DNA of 64,000 nucleotides from Lachnospiraceae bacterium. Its GTDB lineage: Bacteria > Bacillota > Clostridia > Lachnospirales > Lachnospiraceae. Positions 27,415 to 35,991 of the stretch are shown piece by piece. A program made the translations under genes and the position numbers. The notes below the pieces were generated by a model. The model was not told the DNA's origin. It ran no database searches and worked only from the letters and a program-made list of their open reading frames with translations. The stretch lies in NCBI GenBank assembly GCA_017624835.1, contig JAGAMG010000026.1, positions 62,001 to 126,000 of the forward strand, given 5' to 3'. The first letter of the stretch is position 1; each line of letters opens with the position of its first letter.

Positions 27415-28965
27415 GTGGAGCTGATTAAGAGAAATATACATATGGACCGCATTCGTGCAGAAGCAGTCTCACAGATTACATTAGAGGATGACATGAATAT
27501 TCCGGAAAGTAAACCGGATATAGAAGCAGTAAATATGGAAAAAGGTGCGATAGTAATTGAAGAGGTAAGAGCCGGAACAGATATGGTAACGGTCAGGGGA
27601 AAGTTAACCTATTGTATTTTATATCGCACGGAAGAAAACGGAAGTAGCTTGGTAGCGTTGGAAGGGAAATTGCTTTTTGAGGAAAAAATAAATCTGCAGG
27701 GTGCGACACCTCAGGATAATGTAAGTGTGGAAGCCAGAATGGAGGATTTGAATATCAGCATTATCAATTCCAGAAAGCTGAATGTACAATCCTTAATCAC
27801 CCTTCATGTGGGAATAGAGGAGCTTTACGATGAAGAGGTGCCTATTGGGATTCATTGTGAGGATACAATAGAATATCGACGGGTTCCTATGAATCTGGCA
27901 CAAATTGCAATCTGCAAAAATGATATTTTCCGCATGAAGGAAGAAATCACATTGCCCTCTAATTATCCTAATATTTTTCAGATTCTTTGGAGTACTATAT
28001 CCTTGCGGGACATGGAATTTAAGGTGCAGAATGAAAAACTGGCTTTGCAAGGGGATGTGCATATTTTTGTATTATATGAAGGAGAAGGGGAGGAGCATCC
28101 CATCCGCTCCTATGAAACCACCTTGCCGCTAAATGGAATGTTGGAATGCCATGGATGCAGGGAAGGAATGCTACCGGATATCCGTTATACCATCGGACAG
28201 CAGGAGCTGACTGTGCGTCCGGATTTTGACGGAGAAGAAAGAAATATCGGGGTAGAATTGGGCTTGGATGTAGCTTTAAGGATTTATGAGGAGGAACAGG
28301 TAGAAATACTAAGTGATATTTATGGAGTGAATAAGGAGGTGGAAGTGCAGGCTCAGGATGCAAGTCTGCGGAAGCTGTTGACCCATGTAACCGGAAAAAC
28401 AAAGGTGGCTGACCACGTAAAAACAGGCGGTGCTCCGGTATTACAGCTTTTGCACTGTGAGGGGCAGGTATCATTGGACCATCAAAGTGTGGTGGAAAAC
28501 GGTATCTTATTGCAGGGGGGACTGTGCATAAAGGTAATGTATATCACAGGGGATGATGCGGTTCCCTATGTTAGTACGCAGGTATTACTGCCCTATGAAT
28601 ATACCCTTGATGTACAGGACATTGCCCCGCAGGATATGGGCAGGGTTCATGCGGAAGTGGAACAGCTGCAGGTAAACATGCTGGATGGGGAGGAATTGGA
28701 TGTAAAAGCAGTTCTTGCCTTTACCACCACTGTGTTCCAAAATATTCCCATGCAGTTAATCAGTGATGTAATGATAAAAGATTTGGATACCGCAAAGCTG
28801 GGCAGCCTGCCGGGCATGGTGATTTATATGGTACAGCCCGGGGATAACCTGTGGAATATCGGCAAAAAATACTATGTTCCTGTGGATACCCTTAGGGAAT
28901 TAAATAATCTGGCTTCCGATGAACTCAAAACAGGACAGAAGCTTTTGGTGGTAAAGGGAAGCTGA
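27415..28965 (+). CDS. SPOCS (DUF3794) domain protein with C-terminal LysM
   Basis: About 516 residues. The GTG at 27415 follows GGAGG by 9 bases. Two or three DUF3794/SPOCS segments (for example VNMEKGAIVIEEVRAGTDMV, and LLHCEGQVSLDHQSV with VPYVSTQVLLPYEY) occupy most of the protein. A single LysM peptidoglycan-binding domain ends it (IYMVQPGDNLWNIGKKYYVP to DELKTGQKLLVVKG). SPOCS-LysM proteins such as SipL are spore-coat morphogenetic proteins in Clostridia. Together with SpoIIID in this window it supports a spore former. Convergent with the next gene with an 11-base gap and no visible terminator. Confidence 0.88.
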   Translation: MELIKRNIHMDRIRAEAVSQITLEDDMNIPESKPDIEAVNMEKGAIVIEEVRAGTDMVTVRGKLTYCILYRTEENGSSLVALEGKLLFEEKINLQGATPQDNVSVEARMEDLNISIINSRKLNVQSLITLHVGIEELYDEEVPIGIHCEDTIEYRRVPMNLAQIAICKNDIFRMKEEITLPSNYPNIFQILWSTISLRDMEFKVQNEKLALQGDVHIFVLYEGEGEEHPIRSYETTLPLNGMLECHGCREGMLPDIRYTIGQQELTVRPDFDGEERNIGVELGLDVALRIYEEEQVEILSDIYGVNKEVEVQAQDASLRKLLTHVTGKTKVADHVKTGGAPVLQLLHCEGQVSLDHQSVVENGILLQGGLCIKVMYITGDDAVPYVSTQVLLPYEYTLDVQDIAPQDMGRVHAEVEQLQVNMLDGEELDVKAVLAFTTTVFQNIPMQLISDVMIKDLDTAKLGSLPGMVIYMVQPGDNLWNIGKKYYVPVDTLRELNNLASDELKTGQKLLVVKGS

Positions 28966-28976
28966 TAGTGGAAAAA

Positions 28977-29933
28977 TTATTTTAAGGCATTAAATAATAC
29001 ATCATAATCCAAACTTAAGTACCACTGTAGTGTTTCTTCATTGCCCGCAAGAAGCAGCAAGGTTTTAGCAATTTGATACATTTCTTTACTTTCAGGCTGT
29101 TTGCAGGCATAAGCGCAGGCAGCCTGATTCATTATAATTTTGCCCAGAAGCTCAATAATCTGATTGTAGTGACCGGTGATGAATTTCATTCCTTTCTCTG
29201 CAATGGGTAAGGCTTCAGCAGCCCGGTCAGCACTGTACAAAAATCTGGTAAGATAAAACATCGCTGAGGCATACAGCGTGCCAATCAGGGTGGGATGATG
29301 ATAACCTCTTTCCAAATGGGAGAGAACGGTGGAAATCAAGGTAATAGCGGGAGTGATGTGGGGAGTAGTATTGTCTTCGGTTGAAGAATGCTTTTGCTTC
29401 CAATAAAAAGCGGAAGCCATATATAGCATTGCCCAAAGCTCGTTGACGCTGTAAAAGTCATATTCCTTTATTCGTTCCAAAGTAAAATCAGCCTTAGTAA
29501 TTAATATACTCTCATATGCCAATTCATAGGATTTTTCGAATTCCTTATTCAGGTTAGCAAGAATATGAGCGCGTTTCCCCATTAAATACTGCAGAGGCTC
29601 GCCGGCAGCGTAAAAAGAAAAGTTCTGTGACAGCATATGAATATATTTTTCCGCTTCTTCATATTTAGAGGCACTTAAAAGCTGTTCTATTTCAAAGCAA
29701 TGCTCATTGTATAAATCATTATCCGCAGTACTCAAATTGGTAAAGAACATATCCGGATTTACACCCAAGCGGTGTAGGAGCTTGGAAGACATTTCCGGAG
29801 AGGGGCTTTTGCTGCCGTTTTCTATTTTGGAGATATATTCAGTGCTGCAAATTCCTTCCGCTAATTGTTTTTGGGTAAAGGCTTTCTGTGTTCGTAATTG
29901 TTTTATTATTGTTCCAATCTTGTAGATTCCCAT
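28977..29933 (-). CDS. XRE-family regulator with TPR-like C-terminus
   Basis: About 318 residues. Residues 5-62 form a Cro/C1-type HTH (TQKQLAEGICSTEYISKIENG); the rest is all-helical with TPR-like repeats, as in Rgg/PlcR-type or clostridial signal-peptide-responsive regulators. The ATG at 29933 is 9 bases from AGGAG; the TTG nine bases earlier is too close to it. An ACCGTTCGGT palindrome (29955-29964) lies just upstream. Its targets are not evident; the divergent MoxR operon starts 231 bases away and is a candidate. Confidence 0.82.
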   Translation of the reverse strand: MGIYKIGTIIKQLRTQKAFTQKQLAEGICSTEYISKIENGSKSPSPEMSSKLLHRLGVNPDMFFTNLSTADNDLYNEHCFEIEQLLSASKYEEAEKYIHMLSQNFSFYAAGEPLQYLMGKRAHILANLNKEFEKSYELAYESILITKADFTLERIKEYDFYSVNELWAMLYMASAFYWKQKHSSTEDNTTPHITPAITLISTVLSHLERGYHHPTLIGTLYASAMFYLTRFLYSADRAAEALPIAEKGMKFITGHYNQIIELLGKIIMNQAACAYACKQPESKEMYQIAKTLLLLAGNEETLQWYLSLDYDVLFNALK

Positions 29934-29954
29934 TTCTATCAACTCCTATTATCA

Positions 29955-29965
29955 ACCGTTCGGTC
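29955..29965. promoter_or_regulatory. Palindromic site ACCGTTCGGT
   Basis: A ten-base perfect palindrome about 20 bases upstream of the XRE/TPR gene start. The same 11-mer ACCGTTCGGTC recurs at 44820-44830 before the DUF5688 gene. It resembles a regulator half-site pair; no regulator is identified. Confidence 0.35.
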
Positions 29966-30164
29966 ATGGTCGTAGATTCTTCCATGCTTAGTATAACATA
30001 GATGTAGGCTGTAAATATAGCTTTTGCACCAATGGTATTACGGAATGCATGAATTGCATAGTCAGATATGTTGAAATATGTTGACTGAAAGTTCCATTGT
30101 GTCTCTATGAGGACATATGCTACTTTGATAATATATCATTTTCAAAAGAAAGCTGGGATAAAAA

Positions 30165-31145
30165 ATGGAGACAACAAACAGGATACTAAGTGAAAAGCAA
30201 CAATTGGCAGCCAGAATAAGGGAAAATGTTTCCACGGTAATTGTGGGAAAGGAAAAGGTTTTGACACTAATGGTAACAGCCATGGTGGCAGGAGGGCATG
30301 TGCTGCTTCAGGATGTTCCGGGGACAGGAAAGACAGTAATGGCAAAGGCGCTTGCCGGAAGTGTGGAAGCAGAATTTTCAAGAATTCAGTTTACGCCGGA
30401 TTTATTACCCTCGGATGTGGTGGGATTAAACTATTATAACCAAAAAGCGGGAGACTTTGTGTTGAAGAAAGGTCCTGTTTTTGGAAATATTGTGTTGGCA
30501 GATGAAATTAACCGTGCCACACCGAGAACTCAGTCCAGTTTATTAGAGTGTATGGAGGAACGACAGGTTACCATTGATGGGTTGAGTCACAAGTTGGAAA
30601 TGCCGTTTTTGGTAATTGCCACACAAAACCCTGTGGAAACGGCAGGAACCTTTCCTCTGCCGGAGGCACAATTGGACAGATTTTTGATGAAGCTTTCCAT
30701 GGGCTTGCCTAAGAAAGAGGAAGAAATTGCTATTATGGAGCGGTTTTTGAAAGATACCTACATGAGAGACCGGACAAAGGAGGTGCATCCTGTATGTAGT
30801 TGTCAGGATTTGGTGATGATGCAGCAGGAGGCGGCAGAGGTATTTGTTCATAAGCAGATGATTCATTATATAGCGGAATTGGTTGAGGCAACCCGTAAAA
30901 ACCCGGCAATTAAGCTGGGGGTTAGTCCCAGAGGAACCTTGGCAATGCTGCGTACAGCTAAGGCATATGCCTATGTTTGTGGGAGGGATTATGTGGTGCC
31001 CGAGGATATTAAGGCATTGGCAGTTCCTGTATTTGCCCATAGGCTGGTGCTTGCTTCCGGGTTTGGAGGAGAGGCAGAAAAGCAGAAACTGGTAATGGAA
31101 ATCCTTTCAAAAACAGAAGTACCTACGGAAGAGTGGCGTAAATAA
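30165..31145 (+). CDS. MoxR-type AAA+ ATPase
   Basis: 326 residues. Walker A (DVPGTGKTVMAKALA), Walker B with sensor region (VLADEINRATPRTQSSLLECMEERQVTI), NPVETAGTFPLPEAQLDRF and the C-terminal lid (LGVSPRGTLAMLRTAKAYA). MoxR ATPases act as chaperones or assembly factors, usually with DUF58 (VWA-like) partners. Here the DUF58 gene starts immediately after the stop codon and a DUF4129 membrane protein follows, so the three form one operon. A direct repeat ATATGTTGA occurs twice at about 30066-30083 upstream. Confidence 0.93.
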   Translation: METTNRILSEKQQLAARIRENVSTVIVGKEKVLTLMVTAMVAGGHVLLQDVPGTGKTVMAKALAGSVEAEFSRIQFTPDLLPSDVVGLNYYNQKAGDFVLKKGPVFGNIVLADEINRATPRTQSSLLECMEERQVTIDGLSHKLEMPFLVIATQNPVETAGTFPLPEAQLDRFLMKLSMGLPKKEEEIAIMERFLKDTYMRDRTKEVHPVCSCQDLVMMQQEAAEVFVHKQMIHYIAELVEATRKNPAIKLGVSPRGTLAMLRTAKAYAYVCGRDYVVPEDIKALAVPVFAHRLVLASGFGGEAEKQKLVMEILSKTEVPTEEWRK

Positions 31146-32264
31146 ATGAAGCTTATTTTTATTGGATTAGGAATCTATTTTATTCTTTGGGGGATAAAAA
31201 GGATTTATGCAGAAAATTGGAATAAGGGAATTGAGGTGGAACTGGAATTTTCAGCCACAGAATGTTATCCGGGGGATGAACTTGAAATTACAGAAACCAT
31301 TGCTAATCATAGCTGGTTACCTCTTCCCATGCTAAATATAAAGTTTGCAATTGACAGGAAAATGGTTTTTGAGGATGGGACGGAAAATACCAATATTTCG
31401 GATAAGAGTTATAAATGTGATGTGTTTTCTTTATTGTTTTTTCAACGGATTCGGAGAAAACTACACTGTACCTGTACCGGAAGAGGATATTTTTATGTGG
31501 AAGAATTGGACATGGTGTCCACGGATTTGTTTATGAAAAATGTGGTTTCTGTTACTCGTCCTGTGCAACAAAGTATTACGGTATTTCCTCAGCCTCTTTC
31601 CCGGGAACAGATAGCCATTCCTTATAACCGGATTATGGGTTCCATACTTACCAGAGAATATACCTATGAGGATCCCTTCGAATTTCGTTCCATTAGAGAG
31701 TATCAAACCTATGATACCATGAGTTCTATTAATTGGAATGCATCTGCCAGAACAGGAGAATTAAAAGTAAATGTCTATGAAAATACCTCCTGTCAGGAAA
31801 TCTGTATCTTGTTGAATTTGGAAAATGAGGGAATCTGGGAGTATGAGGAATTAAAGGAAAAGAGTATTTCTCTGGCATGTAGTCTGGCCTTTCAATTGAT
31901 GGAAAAGGGTGTAGGGGTTAGCATGCTTTCCAATGGCGTGGACAGCATAACAGAGGAAGTGTTGCAGATACAAAGCGGAAGTGATGAAAATCACAGGCAG
32001 ACTATTGTAAAGGGACTTTCCAAAATTGATTTAACAAAGCCCATGCAGGAATTTGAGGTATTGCTGGAAGAAAAAAGAAATCAGGTTCCTAAGGGAGCAA
32101 TGCCGGTTCTGATTTCACTGTGCAAAAAAGAAAAGCTGCAAAGAGCCTATGGAAGATTTGCGGAAGAATGTGCTGATTTCCTGTGGATTGTGCCTTTGCT
32201 GCCGGGAATGGATTGTAAGCTGGAATTCTATGATTCAGAGAAGCTGATACGATGGGAGGTGTAG
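31146..32264 (+). CDS. DUF58 domain protein
   Basis: 372 residues. One N-terminal hydrophobic segment (LIFIGLGIYFILWGIKRIY), a beta-rich region and the DUF58 core TYEDPFEFRSIREYQTYDTMSSINWNASA, followed by a von Willebrand A-like domain. The start is the first base after the moxR stop. In the usual MoxR-DUF58 pairing, DUF58 is the partner the ATPase acts on; the process is generally linked to cell-envelope or surface assembly. The function here is inferred from gene order only. Confidence 0.9.
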   Translation: MKLIFIGLGIYFILWGIKRIYAENWNKGIEVELEFSATECYPGDELEITETIANHSWLPLPMLNIKFAIDRKMVFEDGTENTNISDKSYKCDVFSLLFFQRIRRKLHCTCTGRGYFYVEELDMVSTDLFMKNVVSVTRPVQQSITVFPQPLSREQIAIPYNRIMGSILTREYTYEDPFEFRSIREYQTYDTMSSINWNASARTGELKVNVYENTSCQEICILLNLENEGIWEYEELKEKSISLACSLAFQLMEKGVGVSMLSNGVDSITEEVLQIQSGSDENHRQTIVKGLSKIDLTKPMQEFEVLLEEKRNQVPKGAMPVLISLCKKEKLQRAYGRFAEECADFLWIVPLLPGMDCKLEFYDSEKLIRWEV

Positions 32265-32267
32265 GCA

Positions 32268-33539
32268 TTGGTAACTGCAAAAAATAGGGTATTATGGTGT
32301 CTGCTCAGAAGTATGGAAGCTGCTATGCAAATACTTCTTTTCTTTGTGGTGCTGTTGATGGCATCCTGCCAGTTTATATCCCGGAATCTCTGGGGCATAG
32401 GTAAATGTTTTCTGCTGGCAGCCCTTCCGGTATTAGTATTATATCTGACAAGATTATGGGCACAAAATAATGTATTGATTTTATTGACACATATTTTCGT
32501 GGCAGTACTTGTGGTTACTCGGGGAAGTACCGGTGATGAAATATTTGCTTATATCATATTAAGTGTGTCGTTGCTGGTTTTTTCTCTTAGTATAGGAGGT
32601 GTTGCAATAAAAAGGGATAGTGCCACTAAAAGGAATAGTGCGGAAAAACTGCCACTAGGATTTGTATGTCTTTTTGTGGTTGCCATGGTGTTGGGAAGGC
32701 AGATGGAGTTTGTTCAATTAGAGAGCATAGGGATGTATGGTGGAGCTCTTTTTATAATCCTGCAAATATTATATATGAATTTTGACAGTGTAAATAAATA
32801 TATTGTATTGAATCAGGGGATTGCAAATTTGCCGGTAAAACAGATCGTATGGGTAAATTCCTTTCAGATGAGTGTTTTGGTAATATTATTTTGCGGTGTT
32901 ACTTATCTGTTTGGTAATTCTTATGTGGGCAGAATGGTAGAGTCTATCAGTGGATTCTTGGGAAGTGTGATGAAATGTCTGTTGCGTTTGCTTTTTTCCT
33001 TTGGAAAGGATGGCAGGACAAAGGTTTATGTGCCGGATGAATCCTTTGGCGGTGGAAGGGGAATGCAGGAGCTCTGGGCGATTGTAGAGGATACCATATG
33101 GAGAGATATTCTCAATGGAATCGGTATGATATTCGGAAGTGTAGTGGGAAGTATTTCTATCATCGGTCTATCTGCATTGTTATTGGTTTTGATAATTAAG
33201 AAACTGAAAAGTATGTCCTTTGGGGGAGAAAGTGATATTAAGGAATTTATGGTACCCACTGATGTGATAGAATTTTTTGTTTCACCAAAGAAGAAAACGG
33301 AAGAGGAAGAAGCTCGCGGATTAAATCGTAAGGTTAGAAAGCTTTATAAGTCTTATGTAAAGAAAAGAGCAGTTCAAAAACAGGGGATGGTAAAAGGGAC
33401 GATGCTTCCGGCTGAAATATCAGAAACCTATGTGGAAAAGGAAACTGTCAGGGTAACAGAGATTTATGAGAAAGCCAGATATGGAAGTGAGCCTGTGAGT
33501 GCGGAGGAATGGAAGCGCCTAAAAGAAATTTTGAAATAA
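32268..33539 (+). CDS. Polytopic membrane protein with DUF4129-like C-terminus
   Basis: 423 residues from a TTG with GGGAGGT at 8 bases. About eight hydrophobic segments fill residues 15-325, then a soluble tail ending EIYEKARYGSEPVSAEEWKRLKEIL, which matches the DUF4129 pattern seen at the C-terminus of transglutaminase-like TgpA proteins. A transglutaminase domain (Cys-His-Asp triad) is absent, so this is a shortened version of the usual third gene of MoxR-DUF58-TgpA operons. The operon ends at the terminator 33561-33596. Confidence 0.75.
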   Translation: MVTAKNRVLWCLLRSMEAAMQILLFFVVLLMASCQFISRNLWGIGKCFLLAALPVLVLYLTRLWAQNNVLILLTHIFVAVLVVTRGSTGDEIFAYIILSVSLLVFSLSIGGVAIKRDSATKRNSAEKLPLGFVCLFVVAMVLGRQMEFVQLESIGMYGGALFIILQILYMNFDSVNKYIVLNQGIANLPVKQIVWVNSFQMSVLVILFCGVTYLFGNSYVGRMVESISGFLGSVMKCLLRLLFSFGKDGRTKVYVPDESFGGGRGMQELWAIVEDTIWRDILNGIGMIFGSVVGSISIIGLSALLLVLIIKKLKSMSFGGESDIKEFMVPTDVIEFFVSPKKKTEEEEARGLNRKVRKLYKSYVKKRAVQKQGMVKGTMLPAEISETYVEKETVRVTEIYEKARYGSEPVSAEEWKRLKEILK

Positions 33540-33560
33540 TATATAAAAACGGTACATAAA

Positions 33561-33596
33561 AAACAGACTGGAATTTTGTGGGATTCCAGTCTGTTT
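33561..33596. terminator. Intrinsic terminator, convergent genes
   Basis: A 14-bp perfect stem, AAACAGACTGGAAT with ATTCCAGTCTGTTT, with an 8-base loop. A-rich before and T-rich after, usable from both strands. Confidence 0.9.
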
Positions 33597-33642
33597 CGTT
33601 CTATGTATTCTTAGAGGAACACAATTTTTTGATTGAATCTAG

Positions 33643-34275
33643 CTATTTTGCTACAGCCTCAGCTGCACCGGCAGGAGTTAAGCCTGCTTCCTCAGCCAGC
33701 TTGTCGAATTTTGCCATAACAGCATCGTAGGTTTTCTTGGAAATCTCAGGTAATTTATCGCCCCAAGTTTCTTCTGCCTGTGCGTAACCCTTCTTGAATG
33801 CTTCACGCATATCCTCAATCTTATCAGGGTCACCGCCGGTCAATGCATTTGCAAAATCAATAATTCTGTCGGAGGTCTGCTCAACACCCCAATAACCATC
33901 CTCTGCGATGTCTGCCTGAGCCTGAGCTTTTACTTCAGGGTCAACAGTGTAATTGCCGGAGCGTAAGAACTGCCAAATATCAGTAGCATTGCCGTAGGTC
34001 TCTGCCTGCTTGCTCATCATCTGCTCTACGATGGAGCGAAGCTGCTGGGTTCTAGCCTCAGCATCGGCTTTCAGCTTGTTGATTAAATTGGTATCGGGAG
34101 TATAGGTCTTCTTGGCGGAATCGGTAACCTTTTCCTTAGAAGGCTCATAAACAACTCCTGTATCTGCTGCTGTGGTTGCAGATGTGTTTTCAGCAGCGGG
34201 TTTTTCATTTACTTTTCCGGTGGAGGAGTAATTATATGCTGCTGTTTGGTTTGATGTAATTCCGTTTACACTCAT
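33643..34275 (-). CDS. Conserved protein with sigma-28-type promoter (DUF5610-like)
   Basis: 210 residues, soluble, no signal peptide. N-terminal 60 residues of low complexity (Thr/Ala/Asn-rich), a helical middle (LKADAEARTQQLRSIVEQMMSKQ) and a conserved core DIAEDGYWGVEQTSDRIIDFANALTGGDP to GYAQAEETWGDKLPEISKKT. The core resembles DUF5610-type proteins. RBS AGAAAGAGG before the ATG. The upstream element is a strong sigma-28 match, so a motility-associated role is likely; the actual function is unknown. Confidence 0.7.
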   Translation of the reverse strand: MSVNGITSNQTAAYNYSSTGKVNEKPAAENTSATTAADTGVVYEPSKEKVTDSAKKTYTPDTNLINKLKADAEARTQQLRSIVEQMMSKQAETYGNATDIWQFLRSGNYTVDPEVKAQAQADIAEDGYWGVEQTSDRIIDFANALTGGDPDKIEDMREAFKKGYAQAEETWGDKLPEISKKTYDAVMAKFDKLAEEAGLTPAGAAEAVAK

Positions 34276-34349
34276 AGTACACCTCTTTCTGACGTCTTAA
34301 CGTCCTCTTTCTGCCCAACTCGGGCGCATCATCCGTGATTGTATAGATA

Positions 34350-34377
34350 ATATCGGCTGATTGGGAGTAGAACTTTA
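34350..34377 (-). promoter_or_regulatory. Sigma-28 (SigD)-type promoter
   Basis: On the minus strand: TAAA (34374-34377), 16-base spacer, GCCGATAT (34350-34357), essentially the B. subtilis SigD consensus. The leader that follows contains CACGGATG, an ANGGA-type CsrA core like those in the 15.1-kb leader. Confidence 0.7.
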
Positions 34378-34432
34378 GTCCTAGATTAAGAATATTGGGG
34401 CTGGCTTGAACAAATAAACAATCGAAAACATA

Positions 34433-34461
34433 TTGTTAATTGAAAATTGATGTGCTATAAT
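34433..34461 (+). promoter_or_regulatory. Promoter of the toxin mRNA
   Basis: -35 TTGTTA (34433-34438), 17-base spacer, perfect -10 TATAAT (34456-34461). The expected start falls at about 34468, at the beginning of the left complementary arm. Confidence 0.7.
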
Positions 34462-34547
34462 TCGGACATGGGAAACCAAAGCCGGGCGGCTTACCCTCTA
34501 TTTTGGAGGGGCTAACCCTCCAGACGAAAGAAAGGAGGGCGTTGCCA

Positions 34548-34643
34548 ATGTATGTTACATATGCGGAACTAATCCAAATTGGAATATTCATTGTTGCCCT
34601 TGTGGGTCTGTGCTATCAGATTTTCAAGGGGAAACGAAAATAG
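34548..34643 (+). CDS. Putative holin-like type I toxin peptide
   Basis: 31-residue peptide, too short for usual gene calling: MYVTYAELIQIG, a hydrophobic helix (IFIVALVGLCYQIF) and a basic tail KGKRK. This matches the holin-like toxin (Hol_Tox) family common in Firmicutes, where similar peptides start MVTYxxL and end in a lysine cluster. It would insert into the membrane and depolarise it when overproduced. AAGGAGGGCGTTGCCA precedes the ATG. The surrounding promoters, complementary arms and hairpin make a coherent type I toxin locus; toxicity itself is inferred. Confidence 0.75.
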   Translation: MYVTYAELIQIGIFIVALVGLCYQIFKGKRK

Positions 34644-34670
34644 CCGCCATTACTCGCAATAATGACGGCT
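34642..34670 (+). terminator. Hairpin at the toxin stop codon
   Basis: AGCCGCCATTA (34642-34652) pairs with TAATGACGGCT (34660-34670) with one mismatch. It begins in the stop codon, is not followed by a T-run, and so is probably an mRNA stability or antisense-contact element. Confidence 0.5.
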
Positions 34671-34744
34671 GACCTTGTAAAAGGTTTGTAGTTGTTTGTT
34701 AATTGGGGGTAAGCCGTAGCTTTGGTTTCCCTTTTCCTAAGTTC

Positions 34745-34773
34745 AATATAACACATCATTTCATAGTGTGCAA
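34745..34773 (-). promoter_or_regulatory. Antisense promoter facing the toxin gene
   Basis: On the minus strand: -35 TTGCAC (34768-34773), 17-base spacer, -10 TATATT (34745-34750). Transcription would run leftward from about 34738 into the right arm, the expected arrangement for an antisense RNA antitoxin. Confidence 0.6.
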
Positions 34774-34985
34774 GCGGTAAAATGCCGATTTTGTACGTTT
34801 TGGTAGTTCACTAATCAAATCCAATTATGTATTTAATGCTTAATATGCCCTTGTTTGTGTTATAAATCATCAAATAACCGTATGGTACAATGACAGAATT
34901 ACACAAACACAGACGAAACAAAAAATGTGCTTTATTCCCCAGCATTTATGCGGAAAAAATGAAACGCAACAAACCACCACGTACC

Positions 34986-35014
34986 TTGACGAAAGAGCCA
35001 TCTTTGTATATAAT
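34986..35014 (+). promoter_or_regulatory. Promoter of ispE
   Basis: -35 TTGACG (34986-34991), 17-base spacer, perfect -10 TATAAT (35009-35014), 87 bases before ispE. The rest of 34774-35100 is AT-rich and shows no convincing gene. Confidence 0.75.
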
Positions 35015-35100
35015 TAAGTACAATCTATGTATACAAAATACATTCACATACACAATATCAATAGAAAAGAATCGCAGACTATAGAAAGGTATGCCTTAAA

Positions 35101-35958
35101 ATGAGCAAACTTGAAATCAAAGCATATGCCAAAATTAACCTGGGACTGGACGTGGTGAGACGTTTGGAAAACGGGTATCATGAAGTAAAAATGGTAATGC
35201 AGACCGTTGGAATATATGATGTATTAACCTTTGAAAAGGCATCTGAGGGAATTGTAATTACCACCGATTCAGGGGAGCTTCCCACGGATGAGAATAATTT
35301 AATTTATAAAGCAGCCCGGCTGATGAAAGAGCGATATGGAATTACTGAAGGGGTACGGATTCATTTACAAAAAAATATTCCCATTGCGGCCGGTATGGCA
35401 GGGGGAAGCACGGATGCGGCTGCTACCCTGAAGGGATTGAATGAATTGTTCGAGCTGGGAGCCGGCAAGCAGGAGCTTCAGGAGATTGGGGTAAAAATCG
35501 GTGCCGATGTGCCCTATTGCGTGCTGGGCGGAACTGCTCTGGCTGAGGGAATTGGAGAAAAACTGACATCGCTGCCATCTGCGCCGGAATGTGTACTTCT
35601 TGTAGCAAAGCCGGATATCAATGTGTCTACCAAATTTGTATACGAGCATTTGGATGCCGCCGGTGTGGATAAGCATCCCGATATTGATGGCATGGTGGAG
35701 GCAATTGCTGAAGGAAGCCTTCAGGGAATTGTGGAGCGCATGGAAAATGTGTTGGAAACGGTAACAATACCTGCACATCCCATTATTGCTACTATCAAAA
35801 GCAGAATGAAAGAGTTGGGGGCAGTAAACAGTTTAATGAGTGGTAGCGGACCTACCGTATTTGGCATATTTGTCGATCGGGAAACTGCCGAAAAGGCTTA
35901 TGAGCAGATAAAGAATGAGCAATTGGCAAAGCAGATTTTTGTAACTACGATGTGTTAA
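35101..35958 (+). CDS. ispE: 4-diphosphocytidyl-2-C-methyl-D-erythritol kinase
   Basis: GHMP kinase of the MEP isoprenoid pathway; phosphorylates CDP-ME with ATP. 285 residues. N-terminal AYAKINLGLDVVRRLENGYHEVKMVMQ, the ATP-binding glycine loop IPIAAGMAGGSTDAAATLKGLN, GADVPYCVLGG and the C-terminal NSLMSGSGPTVFGIF. RBS AAAGG upstream. A GntR regulator starts 33 bases later, probably in the same transcript. Confidence 0.96.
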   Translation: MSKLEIKAYAKINLGLDVVRRLENGYHEVKMVMQTVGIYDVLTFEKASEGIVITTDSGELPTDENNLIYKAARLMKERYGITEGVRIHLQKNIPIAAGMAGGSTDAAATLKGLNELFELGAGKQELQEIGVKIGADVPYCVLGGTALAEGIGEKLTSLPSAPECVLLVAKPDINVSTKFVYEHLDAAGVDKHPDIDGMVEAIAEGSLQGIVERMENVLETVTIPAHPIIATIKSRMKELGAVNSLMSGSGPTVFGIFVDRETAEKAYEQIKNEQLAKQIFVTTMC

Positions 35959-35991
35959 AACTTGCAGACAAAAGAAAGGCATGGTTATTGA

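Larger units (their letters stand above)
34470..34730. repeat. Inverted repeat enclosing the toxin gene
   Basis: The left arm (34470-34495) starts GGGAAACCAAAGCC and ends GGCTTACC; the right arm (34706-34730) is its imperfect reverse complement, ending GGTTTCCC before TTTT. In the mRNA the two ends could pair, the long-range 5'/3' closure described for several type I toxin mRNAs. The right arm plus T-run may also act as the terminator. Confidence 0.75.

Noticed and set aside
34890..35084. 64-codon frame before ispE
   Set aside because: It overlaps the ispE promoter (TTGACG-17-TATAAT), has no RBS and reads as low-complexity basic sequence.
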